From contig JAUWNI010000034.1 in the NCBI GenBank assembly GCA_030612705.1, forward strand, positions 1 through 34,243: 34,243 nucleotides of DNA. The letters are read 5' to 3'. The notes below the pieces were generated by a model. It was given only the letters and a program-made list of their open reading frames with translations. It made no database searches and was not told where the DNA came from. A program made the position numbers and the translations under genes. The DNA is from Phycisphaerae bacterium. GTDB lineage: Bacteria; Planctomycetota; Phycisphaerae; UBA1845; Fen-1342. Positions 24,201 to 31,410 of the stretch are shown here, piece after piece. Position 1 is the stretch's first letter. Each line of letters starts with the position of its first letter.

Positions 24201-24554
24201 CTTGACCAGGCTGTCTTCGCGATCCTCGCCGACGTAGAAGCGGACGGTGACGACGGCCTCGTGCGGACGGCTCATGGAATACACGTATTCCACGCCGTCG
24301 ATCTGATAAAGCAGCTTCTCCAGCCGCAGTGCAACCTGCCGCTCCACCTCCTGGGCCGAGGCGCCGGGCACGGAGACATAGACATCAGCGAGCGGGACGA
24401 TGATCTGCGGCTCTTCCTCGCGCGGCGTGACCAACAGCGCGACAGCGCCCGCGATCAGCGAGAGAACGACCAGCATCGCTGACAGGTTGCCCTTGAGGAA
24501 CACCTCCACGATTCGGCTGGTCAACGGCCGAGGTGCGTTCGGCATGGAATCCAT
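21213..24554 (-). CDS. RND-family efflux permease
   Basis: An inner-membrane proton-driven pump of 1113 residues, close to the 1050 usual for AcrB-type transporters. It has the family plan: an N-terminal helix (LSAMLVVLSLIAGAVALL), a large periplasmic loop, helices 2-6, a second periplasmic loop and helices 8-12. The proton-relay aspartates are kept in helix 4 (LGLVVDDTLVDVENI). In helix 11 the relay lysine of AcrB is Arg here (GIAVRNAILLIEF), a known variation in the family. A GGAAGGAG site lies 11 bases before the ATG at 24554; an ATG at 24545 is possible. The adaptor gene lies upstream, 136 bases away, with a repeat between. No outer-membrane channel gene is present, so the complex must borrow one. 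The substrate is not evident. Confidence 0.93.
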   Translation of the reverse strand: MDSMPNAPRPLTSRIVEVFLKGNLSAMLVVLSLIAGAVALLVTPREEEPQIIVPLADVYVSVPGASAQEVERQVALRLEKLLYQIDGVEYVYSMSRPHEAVVTVRFYVGEDREDSLVKIYNKLHSNIDAVPPQVAGWVVKPIEIDDVPIVTVTLWSDRYDDFTLRRVAEELEAKLQSVPNTGRTRIVGGRPRQIRIEFDSQLLASRRVSPQQLATALRGMNIELPAGQIDANNESVLVEAGNVFTSVDEIRRLVIAAPGGKPVYLSDVAKVVDGPAEPQTYTRIGFGPAAADDETIPAGLTDHRQDYPAVHIAVAKKKGTNAVTVARDIERECRELRETILPTGVYTRITRDYGQTANQKVNELVEGLAVAIVIVIALIALTLGWREGLIIATAVPITFALVLLVNYLTGYTINRVTLFALILALGLVVDDTLVDVENIYRHLRMGRQKPLQAVLTAVNEVRPPIILATLAVIISFVPMFFITGMMGPYMRPMALNVPLAMLMSLVVAFTITPWMTYHVMKGRYKPQPQATSDDASTAGTDVTGETSRIYRFYRAVLRPFLDKRGARWGLLAVMVLLFCFSGWLAMSRRVPLKMLPFDNKNEFQVVVDLPEGTTLETTESATAELASYLRGVPEVTDVTTYVGTSSPMDFNGMVRHYYLRRGPNVADIRVNLVPKHDRVQQSHALTLRLRNDLHEIGDRWGANIKLVEMPPGPPVIATITAEVYGQPYHTYDEIIQAAKLVRARLEVEPAVVDVDDTAEADQTRLRFVLDEEKAALSGITAEQVAGLVRTAIEGSAVSILKDPREVNPLPIVLQLPKGSRSHAEDIERLYAVGTGGRPVPLAEIGHVERRVQDKTIYHKNLRRVVYVFAETAGRAPAEAVLDIQADRTEWTGDGAPAPVARSIDARSYLNNGGGVAWSIPDGFEIDWAGEGEWNITIDVMRDLGLAFAAACLGIYVLLVYETKSYLMPLILMISIPLTIIGIMPGFWLLNLLTADPVGPWQNPVFFTATAMIGMIALSGIAVRNAILLIEFVHHAADAGKSLKDALITSGAVRLRPIFLTAGTAMLAAWPITLDPIFSGLAWALIFGLFVSTVFTLVVIPVVYYMVYGRRATS

Positions 24555-24582
24555 GGTGTTGTCCGCTCCTTCCGTGCCCGAT

Positions 24583-24694
24583 GTAGCGGCCGGCGCCTCG
24601 CCGGCCGTAGCTTGTAGTGTGTACCGTTCGGCTCACCGGGTCAGCGCCGCACCTCCGGTGCCGCGCCGACGGCCTGCGAGGCGCAGGCCCCTAC
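24583..24694. repeat. 112-bp BIME-like element between the two RND genes
   Basis: GTAG at 24583-24586 heads the same 9-bp hairpin with loop CCT seen at 13687-13707. The right half is GCCTGCG, loop AGG, CGCAGGC, then CTAC at 24691-24694. The centre differs from the 80-bp copies. On the minus strand the TAG of GTAG is the stop codon of the adaptor gene. The element fills nearly the whole gap between adaptor and permease. Confidence 0.75.
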
Positions 24695-25764
24695 AGCCGG
24701 CCCGGATCGACGACGATTCGATCGCCGGCGGACAGGCCGGAGGCGATCGCAAGCTGATCGTCGTGCTCACTCGCAATCTGAATGAACGCCCGTTCGACAC
24801 GGTTCTTGCCCACGACGCGGTAAACATAGGAAATCTGTCCCGCGAATCGAACCGCCGACCGGGGAATCCGCAGCTCCTGGCGCTGCCCGAGCGGGATGTG
24901 CAGCCGACCGAACATGCCGGGAATCACGCCCGGCGGGCACGGACCGGTGACCTTGACGAAAAAGGCCCGGCTGAGCACGTCGGCCTCAGGCACGATTTCG
25001 CTGATCGTGCCCTCGCAGTGCAGGTCCAGCGCCTCGAGCGTCACCGGAAGCTGCTGTCCGGCTTGCAGGCTGGTGGCCAGCGACTCGCGTACAGTCGCGA
25101 CCAGTTGCAGCCGGTCGTACAGACGCAGCACGGTCTGCCCCGGCTTCACCATGTCGCCGACATCGACGGTCTTGTCGATCACTACGCCGGTCAGCGGCGA
25201 GCGAATCGTTGCGTACCCCAGCATGGTCTCCGCCTCGCGCAAGGCACCTCGGGCTTGCTCCGAATTGGCCTTGGCGGCGTTGAGCTCGTTTGTGGCGGTG
25301 GTGAACTCCAGCTCGCTGGCGGCGTTCTCCCCTCGCAGCCGGACAATACGGTCATAGTTGGTCTGGGCCTGGTCGAGCACCGCCCGGGCGGCATCCACGC
25401 CGGCTTGCGCCTGGCTGAGCCGGGCTTCGAGGTCGCTGCGCCCCAGTTCGAGCAAGACTTGGTCCTTCTCCACGTGCTGACCGGCTTGAAAGTGCACCGC
25501 CAGCACGCGCGCCATGATCTTGGCGCCCACCTCGGTCTCGTGCGCCGCCCGCACCGTGCCGACCGCGTCCTCCCACAACGGCACGGATACGAGTTCCACC
25601 GTGACCGTTGGCGCCCCGCCGAGCGGTTGCATGCCGACTTGAGCAGGCCCGGGCTGAATCTTTTCGTGGTACCCGCCGGCCAGCCAGATCAGCAGAACCA
25701 CGATTACGCCGACCGACAGCACTATGACCGCACCGGTACGCATCCAACGAATCCAACTGTTCAT
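24691..25764 (-). CDS. RND efflux periplasmic adaptor (HlyD/membrane-fusion family)
   Basis: A 357-residue membrane-fusion protein that should bridge the RND pump and an outer-membrane channel. It has an N-terminal anchor helix (GAVIVLSVGVIVVLLIWLAGG), then a first half-lipoyl segment (VGAKIMARVLAVHFQAGQHVEKDQVLLEL). An alpha-helical hairpin follows (DLEARLSQAQAGVDAARAVL to ARGALREAETMLG), then a second half-lipoyl segment (ATIRSPLTGVVIDKTVDVGDMVKPGQ), a beta-barrel and a membrane-proximal domain ending VDPGRL. The stop TAG is part of the palindromic element at 24583-24694. It begins 19 bases after the lyase gene stop and is the first of the pair, with the permease downstream, so both are probably made from one transcript. 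Confidence 0.9.
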   Translation of the reverse strand: MNSWIRWMRTGAVIVLSVGVIVVLLIWLAGGYHEKIQPGPAQVGMQPLGGAPTVTVELVSVPLWEDAVGTVRAAHETEVGAKIMARVLAVHFQAGQHVEKDQVLLELGRSDLEARLSQAQAGVDAARAVLDQAQTNYDRIVRLRGENAASELEFTTATNELNAAKANSEQARGALREAETMLGYATIRSPLTGVVIDKTVDVGDMVKPGQTVLRLYDRLQLVATVRESLATSLQAGQQLPVTLEALDLHCEGTISEIVPEADVLSRAFFVKVTGPCPPGVIPGMFGRLHIPLGQRQELRIPRSAVRFAGQISYVYRVVGKNRVERAFIQIASEHDDQLAIASGLSAGDRIVVDPGRL

Positions 25765-25783
25765 GGCCTGAGCTCCTGCGACG

Positions 25784-27184
25784 TCATTCTGTCGTTGCGG
25801 GGTCTTCGGTCATCGTCCTCAAGTCAAGCAGCTTGTCCAACTGGTTCTCGTCAAGAACCTTCTTCACCCGCGCCAGCTCGCGGATCGGCACGCCCTTTTC
25901 GAGGGCTTCTCTCGCCAGTGCCGCAGCCTTCTCGTAGCCGATAGCTGGACTCAGCGCGGTCGCCAGTGCCAGACTACGTTCGGCGCTCGCCCGGCATGCT
26001 TCTTCATCAGCTTCAACTCCCTTCACACAATGGCGCGTGAAGGCCTCGATGCCCCCGGCCAGAATGGCGATCTCCTGAAGCAGGTTGTAGGCGATCACTG
26101 GCATCATGACGTTCAGCTCAAGCTGCCCGGCCTGCGCGGCGGACACGATAGCGGTATCGCATCCCAGGCAGTGAAAGCAGACCATGTTCAGCATCTCAGC
26201 CATGACCGGGTTGACCTTGCCGGGCATGATCGAGGAGCCCGGCTGCACGGCCGGCAGCCGAATCTCGGCCAGGCCGGTGCGCGGTCCGGAGCCCAGCAGC
26301 CGCAGGTCGTCGGCGATCTTGCGCAGGCTCGTCACCAGCACGCGTAGGGCCCCGGCCATCTCGACGACCGCGTCCATTCCCTGCATCGCTTCGAAGAGAT
26401 TCTCGGCGCTGGTGAATGCGTGTCCCGTCGCTTCATTGATGTGCCCAAGGACGCGCTTCCGGTAGTTCGAATCGGTATTGAGCCCGGTGCCGACGGCGGT
26501 CCCGCCGATGCACAGCGGTTTGAGCCCATCGCAGGCGCCCTCGATCCGCCTTTGGCCCAGTCGGACCATGCTCGCGTATGCACCGAATTCCTGCCCGAGA
26601 CGGACGGGAGCGGCGTCTCGAAGATGTGTTCGCCCGGCTTTGATGATGTGGTCGAACTCGACCGATTTGTGCTCCAGCGCCTCGGCCAAGTTCGCCACAG
26701 TGGGCAGAAGGCGGTCGTGGATCTCGCAGACGGCCGCGATGTGGATCGCCGCGTGGATGGTGTCGTTGGTGGACTGGGCCATGTTGGCGTGGTCGTTCGG
26801 ATGGACTCGATCATAAACGCCGCGCTCGCCACCCAGCAGCTCGCTGGCACGATTGGCGAGGACCTCGTTGATGTTCATGTTCTGCGAGGTGCCGGCGCCG
26901 GCCTGAAAGACGTCCACGACGAACTGGTCGGTGAACATGCCCGCCATGATTTCTCCGGCGGCAGCTACCAGGGCGTCACCGGCATCCTGTGCAAGACACC
27001 CGGCCGCTATGTTGGCCTTGGCGGCCGCCTGTTTGATGACTGCCTGGGCGCGCACGAATGCGGCCGGTAGCCGCAAGTCGCTGACCGGGAAGTTCTGCAC
27101 CGCGCGCTGCGTCTGGGCTCCGTAGTATGCGTCGCGTGGAACCTTGACCTCGCCCAGTGTGTCGTGTTCGGTTCGGTATTCCAT
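25784..27184 (-). CDS. aspA: Aspartate ammonia-lyase (aspartase/fumarase superfamily)
   Basis: A 466-residue cytoplasmic lyase with all signatures of the superfamily: AGTSQNMNINEV (97-108), HPNDHANMAQSTNDT (128-142), GRTHLRD with catalytic-region His187, and the mobile loop GSSIMPGKVN (316-325) with Lys323 and Asn325. The segment GLAEIRLPAVQPGSS and the AQAGQLELNVMMPV stretch look like bacterial aspartases of the Bacillus type. Class II fumarases have GIGEI and ASGNFELNVF there. I therefore prefer aspartase (L-aspartate to fumarate and ammonia), while class II fumarate hydratase remains possible. Either product would feed the TCA cycle beside the oxidoreductase encoded just upstream. The ATG lies one base after the stop of korB, so translation is coupled. 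Confidence 0.75.
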   Translation of the reverse strand: MEYRTEHDTLGEVKVPRDAYYGAQTQRAVQNFPVSDLRLPAAFVRAQAVIKQAAAKANIAAGCLAQDAGDALVAAAGEIMAGMFTDQFVVDVFQAGAGTSQNMNINEVLANRASELLGGERGVYDRVHPNDHANMAQSTNDTIHAAIHIAAVCEIHDRLLPTVANLAEALEHKSVEFDHIIKAGRTHLRDAAPVRLGQEFGAYASMVRLGQRRIEGACDGLKPLCIGGTAVGTGLNTDSNYRKRVLGHINEATGHAFTSAENLFEAMQGMDAVVEMAGALRVLVTSLRKIADDLRLLGSGPRTGLAEIRLPAVQPGSSIMPGKVNPVMAEMLNMVCFHCLGCDTAIVSAAQAGQLELNVMMPVIAYNLLQEIAILAGGIEAFTRHCVKGVEADEEACRASAERSLALATALSPAIGYEKAAALAREALEKGVPIRELARVKKVLDENQLDKLLDLRTMTEDPATTE

Positions 27185-27185
27185 C

Positions 27186-28043
27186 TCAAACCAGCTCTTC
27201 CATCAGTTGAGTGACATCGATGTTCGTAACGTCCTGCACCGCCAGCGGCTCTGCGCTGAGCTGGGGCAGACCCTCCTCGTGCGTTGGCGCTGAGCCGCGA
27301 TAGAACAAGCCCGTCGGGAGACGACCGTCATTCCGAAACACCATCTCCAACGCCTTCATCCGGTCGGTCGGATCGTGCCCTTCGTCTTCGAGGTTGTATA
27401 CGCGCTCTTGATACCACTTGAAGCTCTTGGAGGGGTTGAACGACACGCAAACCTGTAAGACGTCAATGAAAGAGAATCCCGGGTGTCGAACGCCTGCAGC
27501 GATGAGTTCCCCCAAGCCTTCGAGGTCGCCCGAGAATCCGCGGGCAACGAAGGTCGCTCCGGCCGCAATAGCCAAGGCCAGCGGGTGGAACGGCGACTCA
27601 AGGGCACCGTGTGGAGTTGTGCTTGAGACGAACCCTCTATCGCCGGTCGGGGACACCTGGCCGGTCGTCAACCCATAAACGCCGTTGTTGTGAACGAGGT
27701 ATGTTATATCCACGTTCCGCCGGCAGGCGTGAACGAAATGACCCATTCCCTCGCTGTAACCGTCACCGTCGCCACCTTCGGCGATCGTCACCAGTTTGTG
27801 GTTGGCCAGCTTCGCGCCGGCAGCAACCGGCAGCGCCCGACCGTGCAATCCATGGAAACCGTACGCGTTGATCCAGTGCGGAATCTTCCCCGAGCAGCCG
27901 ATGCCTGAAGAGATCACGACTTCGTGCGGTTGCAGGTCCAGCGAGCGCAAGGCCTTCTTCAGCGCGTTCTGTATGCCAAAGTTGCCACAGCCTGGACACC
28001 ACGTCGGCTTGGCTTCCGTGTTGAATCTTGCCGGGTTGTCCAT
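27186..28043 (-). CDS. korB: 2-oxoacid:ferredoxin oxidoreductase, beta (TPP) subunit
   Basis: A 285-residue thiamine-diphosphate subunit from the ATG at 28043, which has AAAGGA six bases upstream; a start at 28058 would overlap the alpha-subunit stop. CPGCG (16-20) and Cys50 in SSGIGCSGK supply three iron-sulfur ligands, and a further cysteine lies in VLQVCVSFNPSKSFKW. The TPP-magnesium motif GDGDGYSEG begins near residue 91. With the alpha subunit next door it should oxidise 2-oxoglutarate or another 2-oxoacid to its acyl-CoA, or run in reverse, using ferredoxin. The size and two-gene layout fit the KorAB type more than the four-subunit pyruvate enzyme. Such enzymes are usually oxygen-sensitive. 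Confidence 0.88.
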   Translation of the reverse strand: MDNPARFNTEAKPTWCPGCGNFGIQNALKKALRSLDLQPHEVVISSGIGCSGKIPHWINAYGFHGLHGRALPVAAGAKLANHKLVTIAEGGDGDGYSEGMGHFVHACRRNVDITYLVHNNGVYGLTTGQVSPTGDRGFVSSTTPHGALESPFHPLALAIAAGATFVARGFSGDLEGLGELIAAGVRHPGFSFIDVLQVCVSFNPSKSFKWYQERVYNLEDEGHDPTDRMKALEMVFRNDGRLPTGLFYRGSAPTHEEGLPQLSAEPLAVQDVTNIDVTQLMEELV

Positions 28044-28054
28044 GTCCGTTCCTT

Positions 28055-29824
28055 TCATGCGGAATGCGGCTTTCGCGGCGCTTCTTGCAGTCGCTCGCGA
28101 ATCAGGTCGGCCAATTCGTCTAGAAGCCATTGCCGGCCGCTGTACTTGAGCAGCGTGTCCTCGATTCTCACCCCCGTTCGTTCCCGGATGACATCAGCCA
28201 GTTGGCCTGTCGCGTTGTTTTCCACAACCACGATCCTTCGTGCCTGGCCGAGCACGTCGGCCACCGGTTTCTCGGGGAATGGATTCATATAGATGATCTG
28301 AAGAAAACTGACGCTGGCCCCTTCCCTCTCGAGGAGATCCACGACTCCCCGGATAGGCGCTGTCGTTGATCCCCAGCCGACCACCGTGAGAGCCGCCTCA
28401 CGATCCCCGTAGAGTCTCCAACCACACTCCGAAACATCCAGCGAATCGATCTTGCGCAACCGCTTCTCCATCATCCTCGAGCGGGTGGACTCGTCCTCGC
28501 ATATGTGTCCGTGTTCGTCGTGCTCGTCGCCGGTGGCAACGAAGACTCCCCCAGGCGTTCCCGGACGCGCCATCGGCGAAATACCCGATGGCGTGAACAC
28601 GTACCGCTTGTACTCGTCCATCGAGCCCAGGGCGGCTTCGTCGAGCCGTTGACCACGGTCGATCCTCATGCCCTGGCAGTCAAACGGCTCGTAGGTCCAC
28701 GTGGACTCCGAGAGGTGTTTGTCCATGAGGAGAATCACGGGTGTCTGGTATCGCTCGGCTAGGTTGAAGGATTCGAAGGCCAGCCGGAAGCTCTCCTCGG
28801 GGTCACCCGGCGCGATGACGATCCGCGGGAATTCACCCTGCGAGGCCGACAAGACGAACTTCAGGTCACTCTGTTCGGTCCGCGTGGGCAGGCCGGTCGA
28901 TGGCCCCGGACGCTGGGATTCTACAACCACTAGTGGTGTCTCAGTCATGCCGGCCGCCCCGACGAACTCGCACATGAGGCTGAATCCCCCGCCGGACGTC
29001 GCCGTCATGGATCGGGCGCCGGCGAAGGCGGCTCCCAGGGCCATGCCGGCAGCCGAGATTTCGTCCTCGGCGTGTTTGACCACGACGCCGAACTCGCGCT
29101 CGTGTTTGGCCATGTAGCTGAGAATCGAGGAAGAGGGGGTCATCGGATAACCGGCATAGAACTTGACCCCGGCCTTGACCGCGCCCATGGCCAGGGCTTC
29201 ATTGCCCGTCAGCAGCATTCGTCTCGGCGCCGCGCGCTTTTCCAGGGTGACGTCGAAGCGGTCGGCGAAGCCTTCCGCCGCGGCTTCGTAGGCGCGCCGG
29301 GCAACATCGAGATTCTGCTTGAGGGCATCCTCCCCGTGTCGGGCGAACGCGTCCTTGAGGGTCGCCGCAATCGCATCGAAGTCGAAACGGAGCAGCCCCA
29401 TCGTCGCGCCGATACCCACTGTGTTGAGCAGGCGCTGCCCGCCTCCGGCCTCCTGGATCATGGACTGGAAGGGCAGGCTGACCAGGAGAATCCCGCGTCC
29501 CTCCAACTCCTTTACGTCGGCCTTGCTCTTGGCCGCATCATAGATCAGGGCACCACCGGGACGGATCTCGTCCCTGTGTAGCTCGATGCACAGATCGTCA
29601 AGCGCCAGCAGGATGTCCAGGGCACGAACGTGGCCGAATACGCGCTTCTCGGACACCATGACCTGATAGCTGTTGTGATCACCCCGAATGATCGAGGGGT
29701 ATTCCACGTTTCCGAACACGTGCAACCCCGCGCGCGAACACAACCGGGCGAAGATCAATCCACCGGTTTTGATCCCGAGGCCGGCTGCCCCCCCAACCAT
29801 GAAGCTCAACTCGTTCGTTATCAC
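28055..29824 (-). CDS. korA: 2-oxoacid:acceptor oxidoreductase, alpha subunit (gamma-alpha fusion)
   Basis: A 589-residue protein. I place the start at the GTG at 29824, six bases after a clear AAGGAG, although the frame runs to 29872. Residues 1-190 form the gamma-type domain (MVGGAAGLGIKTGG, FGNVEYPSIIRGDHNSYQV). Residues about 210-430 are the pyrimidine-binding alpha domain (AGYPMTPSSSILSYMAKHE, SGGGFSLMCEFVGAAGMTETP, VESQRPGPSTGLPTRTEQSD). The rest is the C-terminal domain (VVGWGSTTAPIRGVVDLLEREG). A fused gamma-alpha chain with a separate beta chain is the usual KorA form. It ends 11 bases before the korB start. It should form the cytoplasmic ferredoxin-linked enzyme with KorB; 2-oxoglutarate is the likely substrate but not proven. 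Confidence 0.88.
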   Translation of the reverse strand: MITNELSFMVGGAAGLGIKTGGLIFARLCSRAGLHVFGNVEYPSIIRGDHNSYQVMVSEKRVFGHVRALDILLALDDLCIELHRDEIRPGGALIYDAAKSKADVKELEGRGILLVSLPFQSMIQEAGGGQRLLNTVGIGATMGLLRFDFDAIAATLKDAFARHGEDALKQNLDVARRAYEAAAEGFADRFDVTLEKRAAPRRMLLTGNEALAMGAVKAGVKFYAGYPMTPSSSILSYMAKHEREFGVVVKHAEDEISAAGMALGAAFAGARSMTATSGGGFSLMCEFVGAAGMTETPLVVVESQRPGPSTGLPTRTEQSDLKFVLSASQGEFPRIVIAPGDPEESFRLAFESFNLAERYQTPVILLMDKHLSESTWTYEPFDCQGMRIDRGQRLDEAALGSMDEYKRYVFTPSGISPMARPGTPGGVFVATGDEHDEHGHICEDESTRSRMMEKRLRKIDSLDVSECGWRLYGDREAALTVVGWGSTTAPIRGVVDLLEREGASVSFLQIIYMNPFPEKPVADVLGQARRIVVVENNATGQLADVIRERTGVRIEDTLLKYSGRQWLLDELADLIRERLQEAPRKPHSA

Positions 29825-29888
29825 TGCCGTCTCCTTGGCTGCGGGCTGCCTGCCTTGCTCTGTGAGATCCAACCGTTACGCTCACCTG

Positions 29889-30347
29889 CTACCCCTTGAA
29901 CGCTTTGAGGATCTCTTCGTTAGTAGGCGTGCCTCGCTTGGCGAAAACGATGATGCCGTCCTTATTGATGGCGTAGACGGTTCGCTTGGTCGTCAGCAAC
30001 CCCTTGCATGCGTATGCCGAGATGACTCTCTTCTCACGATCTACCAGCAGCGGAAAAGGGAAGTTGTGCTTATTGATGAATCTCTTGTGCGATTCAGCAT
30101 CTTGTGGATTGACACCGAACACGACCGTGTCGTCAGCGGTGAACAGCTCGAACTGGTCACGAACGGCGCAGAACTGCTTCGTGCATCCGGGTGTCTTGTC
30201 CCCAGGATAAAAGATCAGCACGACGTTGTTCTTACCGCGGTGTTCACCCAGATGGACCAGCTTGCCGTTCTCGTCCATGAGCGAGAAATCGGGCGCCGTG
30301 TCGCCCACCTCGAGCATATGCGATGGCCGGTGGTGTTTTTGTTCCAT
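29889..30347 (-). CDS. bcp: Thiol peroxidase of the PrxQ/Bcp family
   Basis: A 152-residue peroxiredoxin from the ATG at 30347 (AAGGA eight bases upstream). The frame continues to 30431 into the end of cydB and that part is not conserved. The active site reads PGDKTPGCTKQFC: peroxidatic Cys55 and resolving Cys60 five positions later, the PrxQ spacing. VGDTAPDFSLMDENG, YPGD and the terminal half with GLLTTKRTVYAINKDG fit the family. It reduces hydrogen peroxide and organic peroxides using thioredoxin in the cytoplasm. Lying between cytochrome bd oxidase and an oxygen-sensitive 2-oxoacid oxidoreductase, it probably protects the latter and removes peroxide made at low oxygen. Confidence 0.9.
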   Translation of the reverse strand: MEQKHHRPSHMLEVGDTAPDFSLMDENGKLVHLGEHRGKNNVVLIFYPGDKTPGCTKQFCAVRDQFELFTADDTVVFGVNPQDAESHKRFINKHNFPFPLLVDREKRVISAYACKGLLTTKRTVYAINKDGIIVFAKRGTPTNEEILKAFKG

Positions 30348-30393
30348 TTGCTCATCCTTTCCGGCAGATGCACGCCCTGTTCGCGATTCCAGC

Positions 30394-31410
30394 TCAGTAG
30401 CTCTCCTCTGTGATGACCACCTTCCCGGCAAAGGTTCTGTAGATGTACGCCGTGTAAACGATCACGAGCGGCATGCCGATCAGCGCAATGACCAGCATGA
30501 CCGTCAAGGTGCGTGGGGTGGACGAGGCGTTGTAGATCGTCAGGCTGCTGGCCAGGTCCAGGCTGGACGGAACCATTCGAGGGAAGAGGCTGGTCGCTGT
30601 CAGGCCGATCATGGCGGCAATCGTGGCTGAGGAAGCCAGGAACGTACGCAGGAACTTCCCGGCTCTATTGGCGATGGGTATGTAAACGATCGACGCGAGC
30701 AACAGCAGGAAGAAGATCCAGAAGAGCACATTGCTCAACACGCTTTCGAAAAGGAAGGGCGAAACGAAAAAGGTCGCGAGCGTGGCGGCCAGATACAACA
30801 CCACGAAGGCCATCCAGGCGCCGATGGTCCAGCGGGCCATGCGCTGTTGCAGGTCACCCTCAGTCTTGACCGCCAAGTAGGCGGCCCCGTGCATGACGAA
30901 CATGACCAGGCTGAGGATTCCGATCAGCAGCGCATACGGATTGAGCAGTGCGAGGAAGGGGACGTTCAGAGTCCCGTCGGCTTCGATCGGAAGGCCGCGC
31001 AGGATGTTGCCCACCGCCACGCCAAAGATGATCGCGGGGACCAGGCTGCCGAGTCCAAAGGACCAGTCCCAAACCCGCCGCCAGCCGGGCCGGTCCACCT
31101 GCCCGCGGAACTCCATTGACACAGCGCGGAAGATCAAGGCGAAGAGCACCAGCATCAGTGCCAGGTAGAGGCCGCTGAAAACGGTGGCATACACAGGTGG
31201 AAATGCAGCGAACAGCGCGCCGCCTGCGGTCAGCAGCCAGACCTCGTTACCGTCCCAGACGGGGCCGATGGCATTCATGTGGATTCGCCGCTCGCGGTTG
31301 TCGCGCGCGAACAGGTGCAGCACGCCTACGCCGAGATCGAAGCCGTCCAGGATGGCGTAACCGGCGAAGAGAACCCAAATCAGAGCAAACCATGCGATGT
31401 TGAGGTCCAT
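30394..31410 (-). CDS. cydB: Cytochrome bd ubiquinol oxidase subunit II
   Basis: A 338-residue inner-membrane protein with the standard CydB N-terminus (IWVLFAGYAILDGFDLGVGVL, RRIHMNAIGPVWDGNEVWLLTAGGALFAAFPPVYA). Eight or nine hydrophobic helices are visible. It partners CydA in the quinol oxidase that reduces oxygen to water at high affinity without pumping protons. The ATG overlaps the cydA stop by one base (TAATG), so the two are translated together. Length is slightly below the 379 residues of E. coli CydB but fits the shorter forms of many phyla. No cydX-like micropeptide or cydCD genes are seen nearby. Confidence 0.95.
   Translation of the reverse strand: MDLNIAWFALIWVLFAGYAILDGFDLGVGVLHLFARDNRERRIHMNAIGPVWDGNEVWLLTAGGALFAAFPPVYATVFSGLYLALMLVLFALIFRAVSMEFRGQVDRPGWRRVWDWSFGLGSLVPAIIFGVAVGNILRGLPIEADGTLNVPFLALLNPYALLIGILSLVMFVMHGAAYLAVKTEGDLQQRMARWTIGAWMAFVVLYLAATLATFFVSPFLFESVLSNVLFWIFFLLLLASIVYIPIANRAGKFLRTFLASSATIAAMIGLTATSLFPRMVPSSLDLASSLTIYNASSTPRTLTVMLVIALIGMPLVIVYTAYIYRTFAGKVVITEESY

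Noticed and set aside
24400..25944. Plus-strand open frame of 514 codons
   Set aside because: Antisense to the RND adaptor and the permease start; low-complexity translation without motifs.
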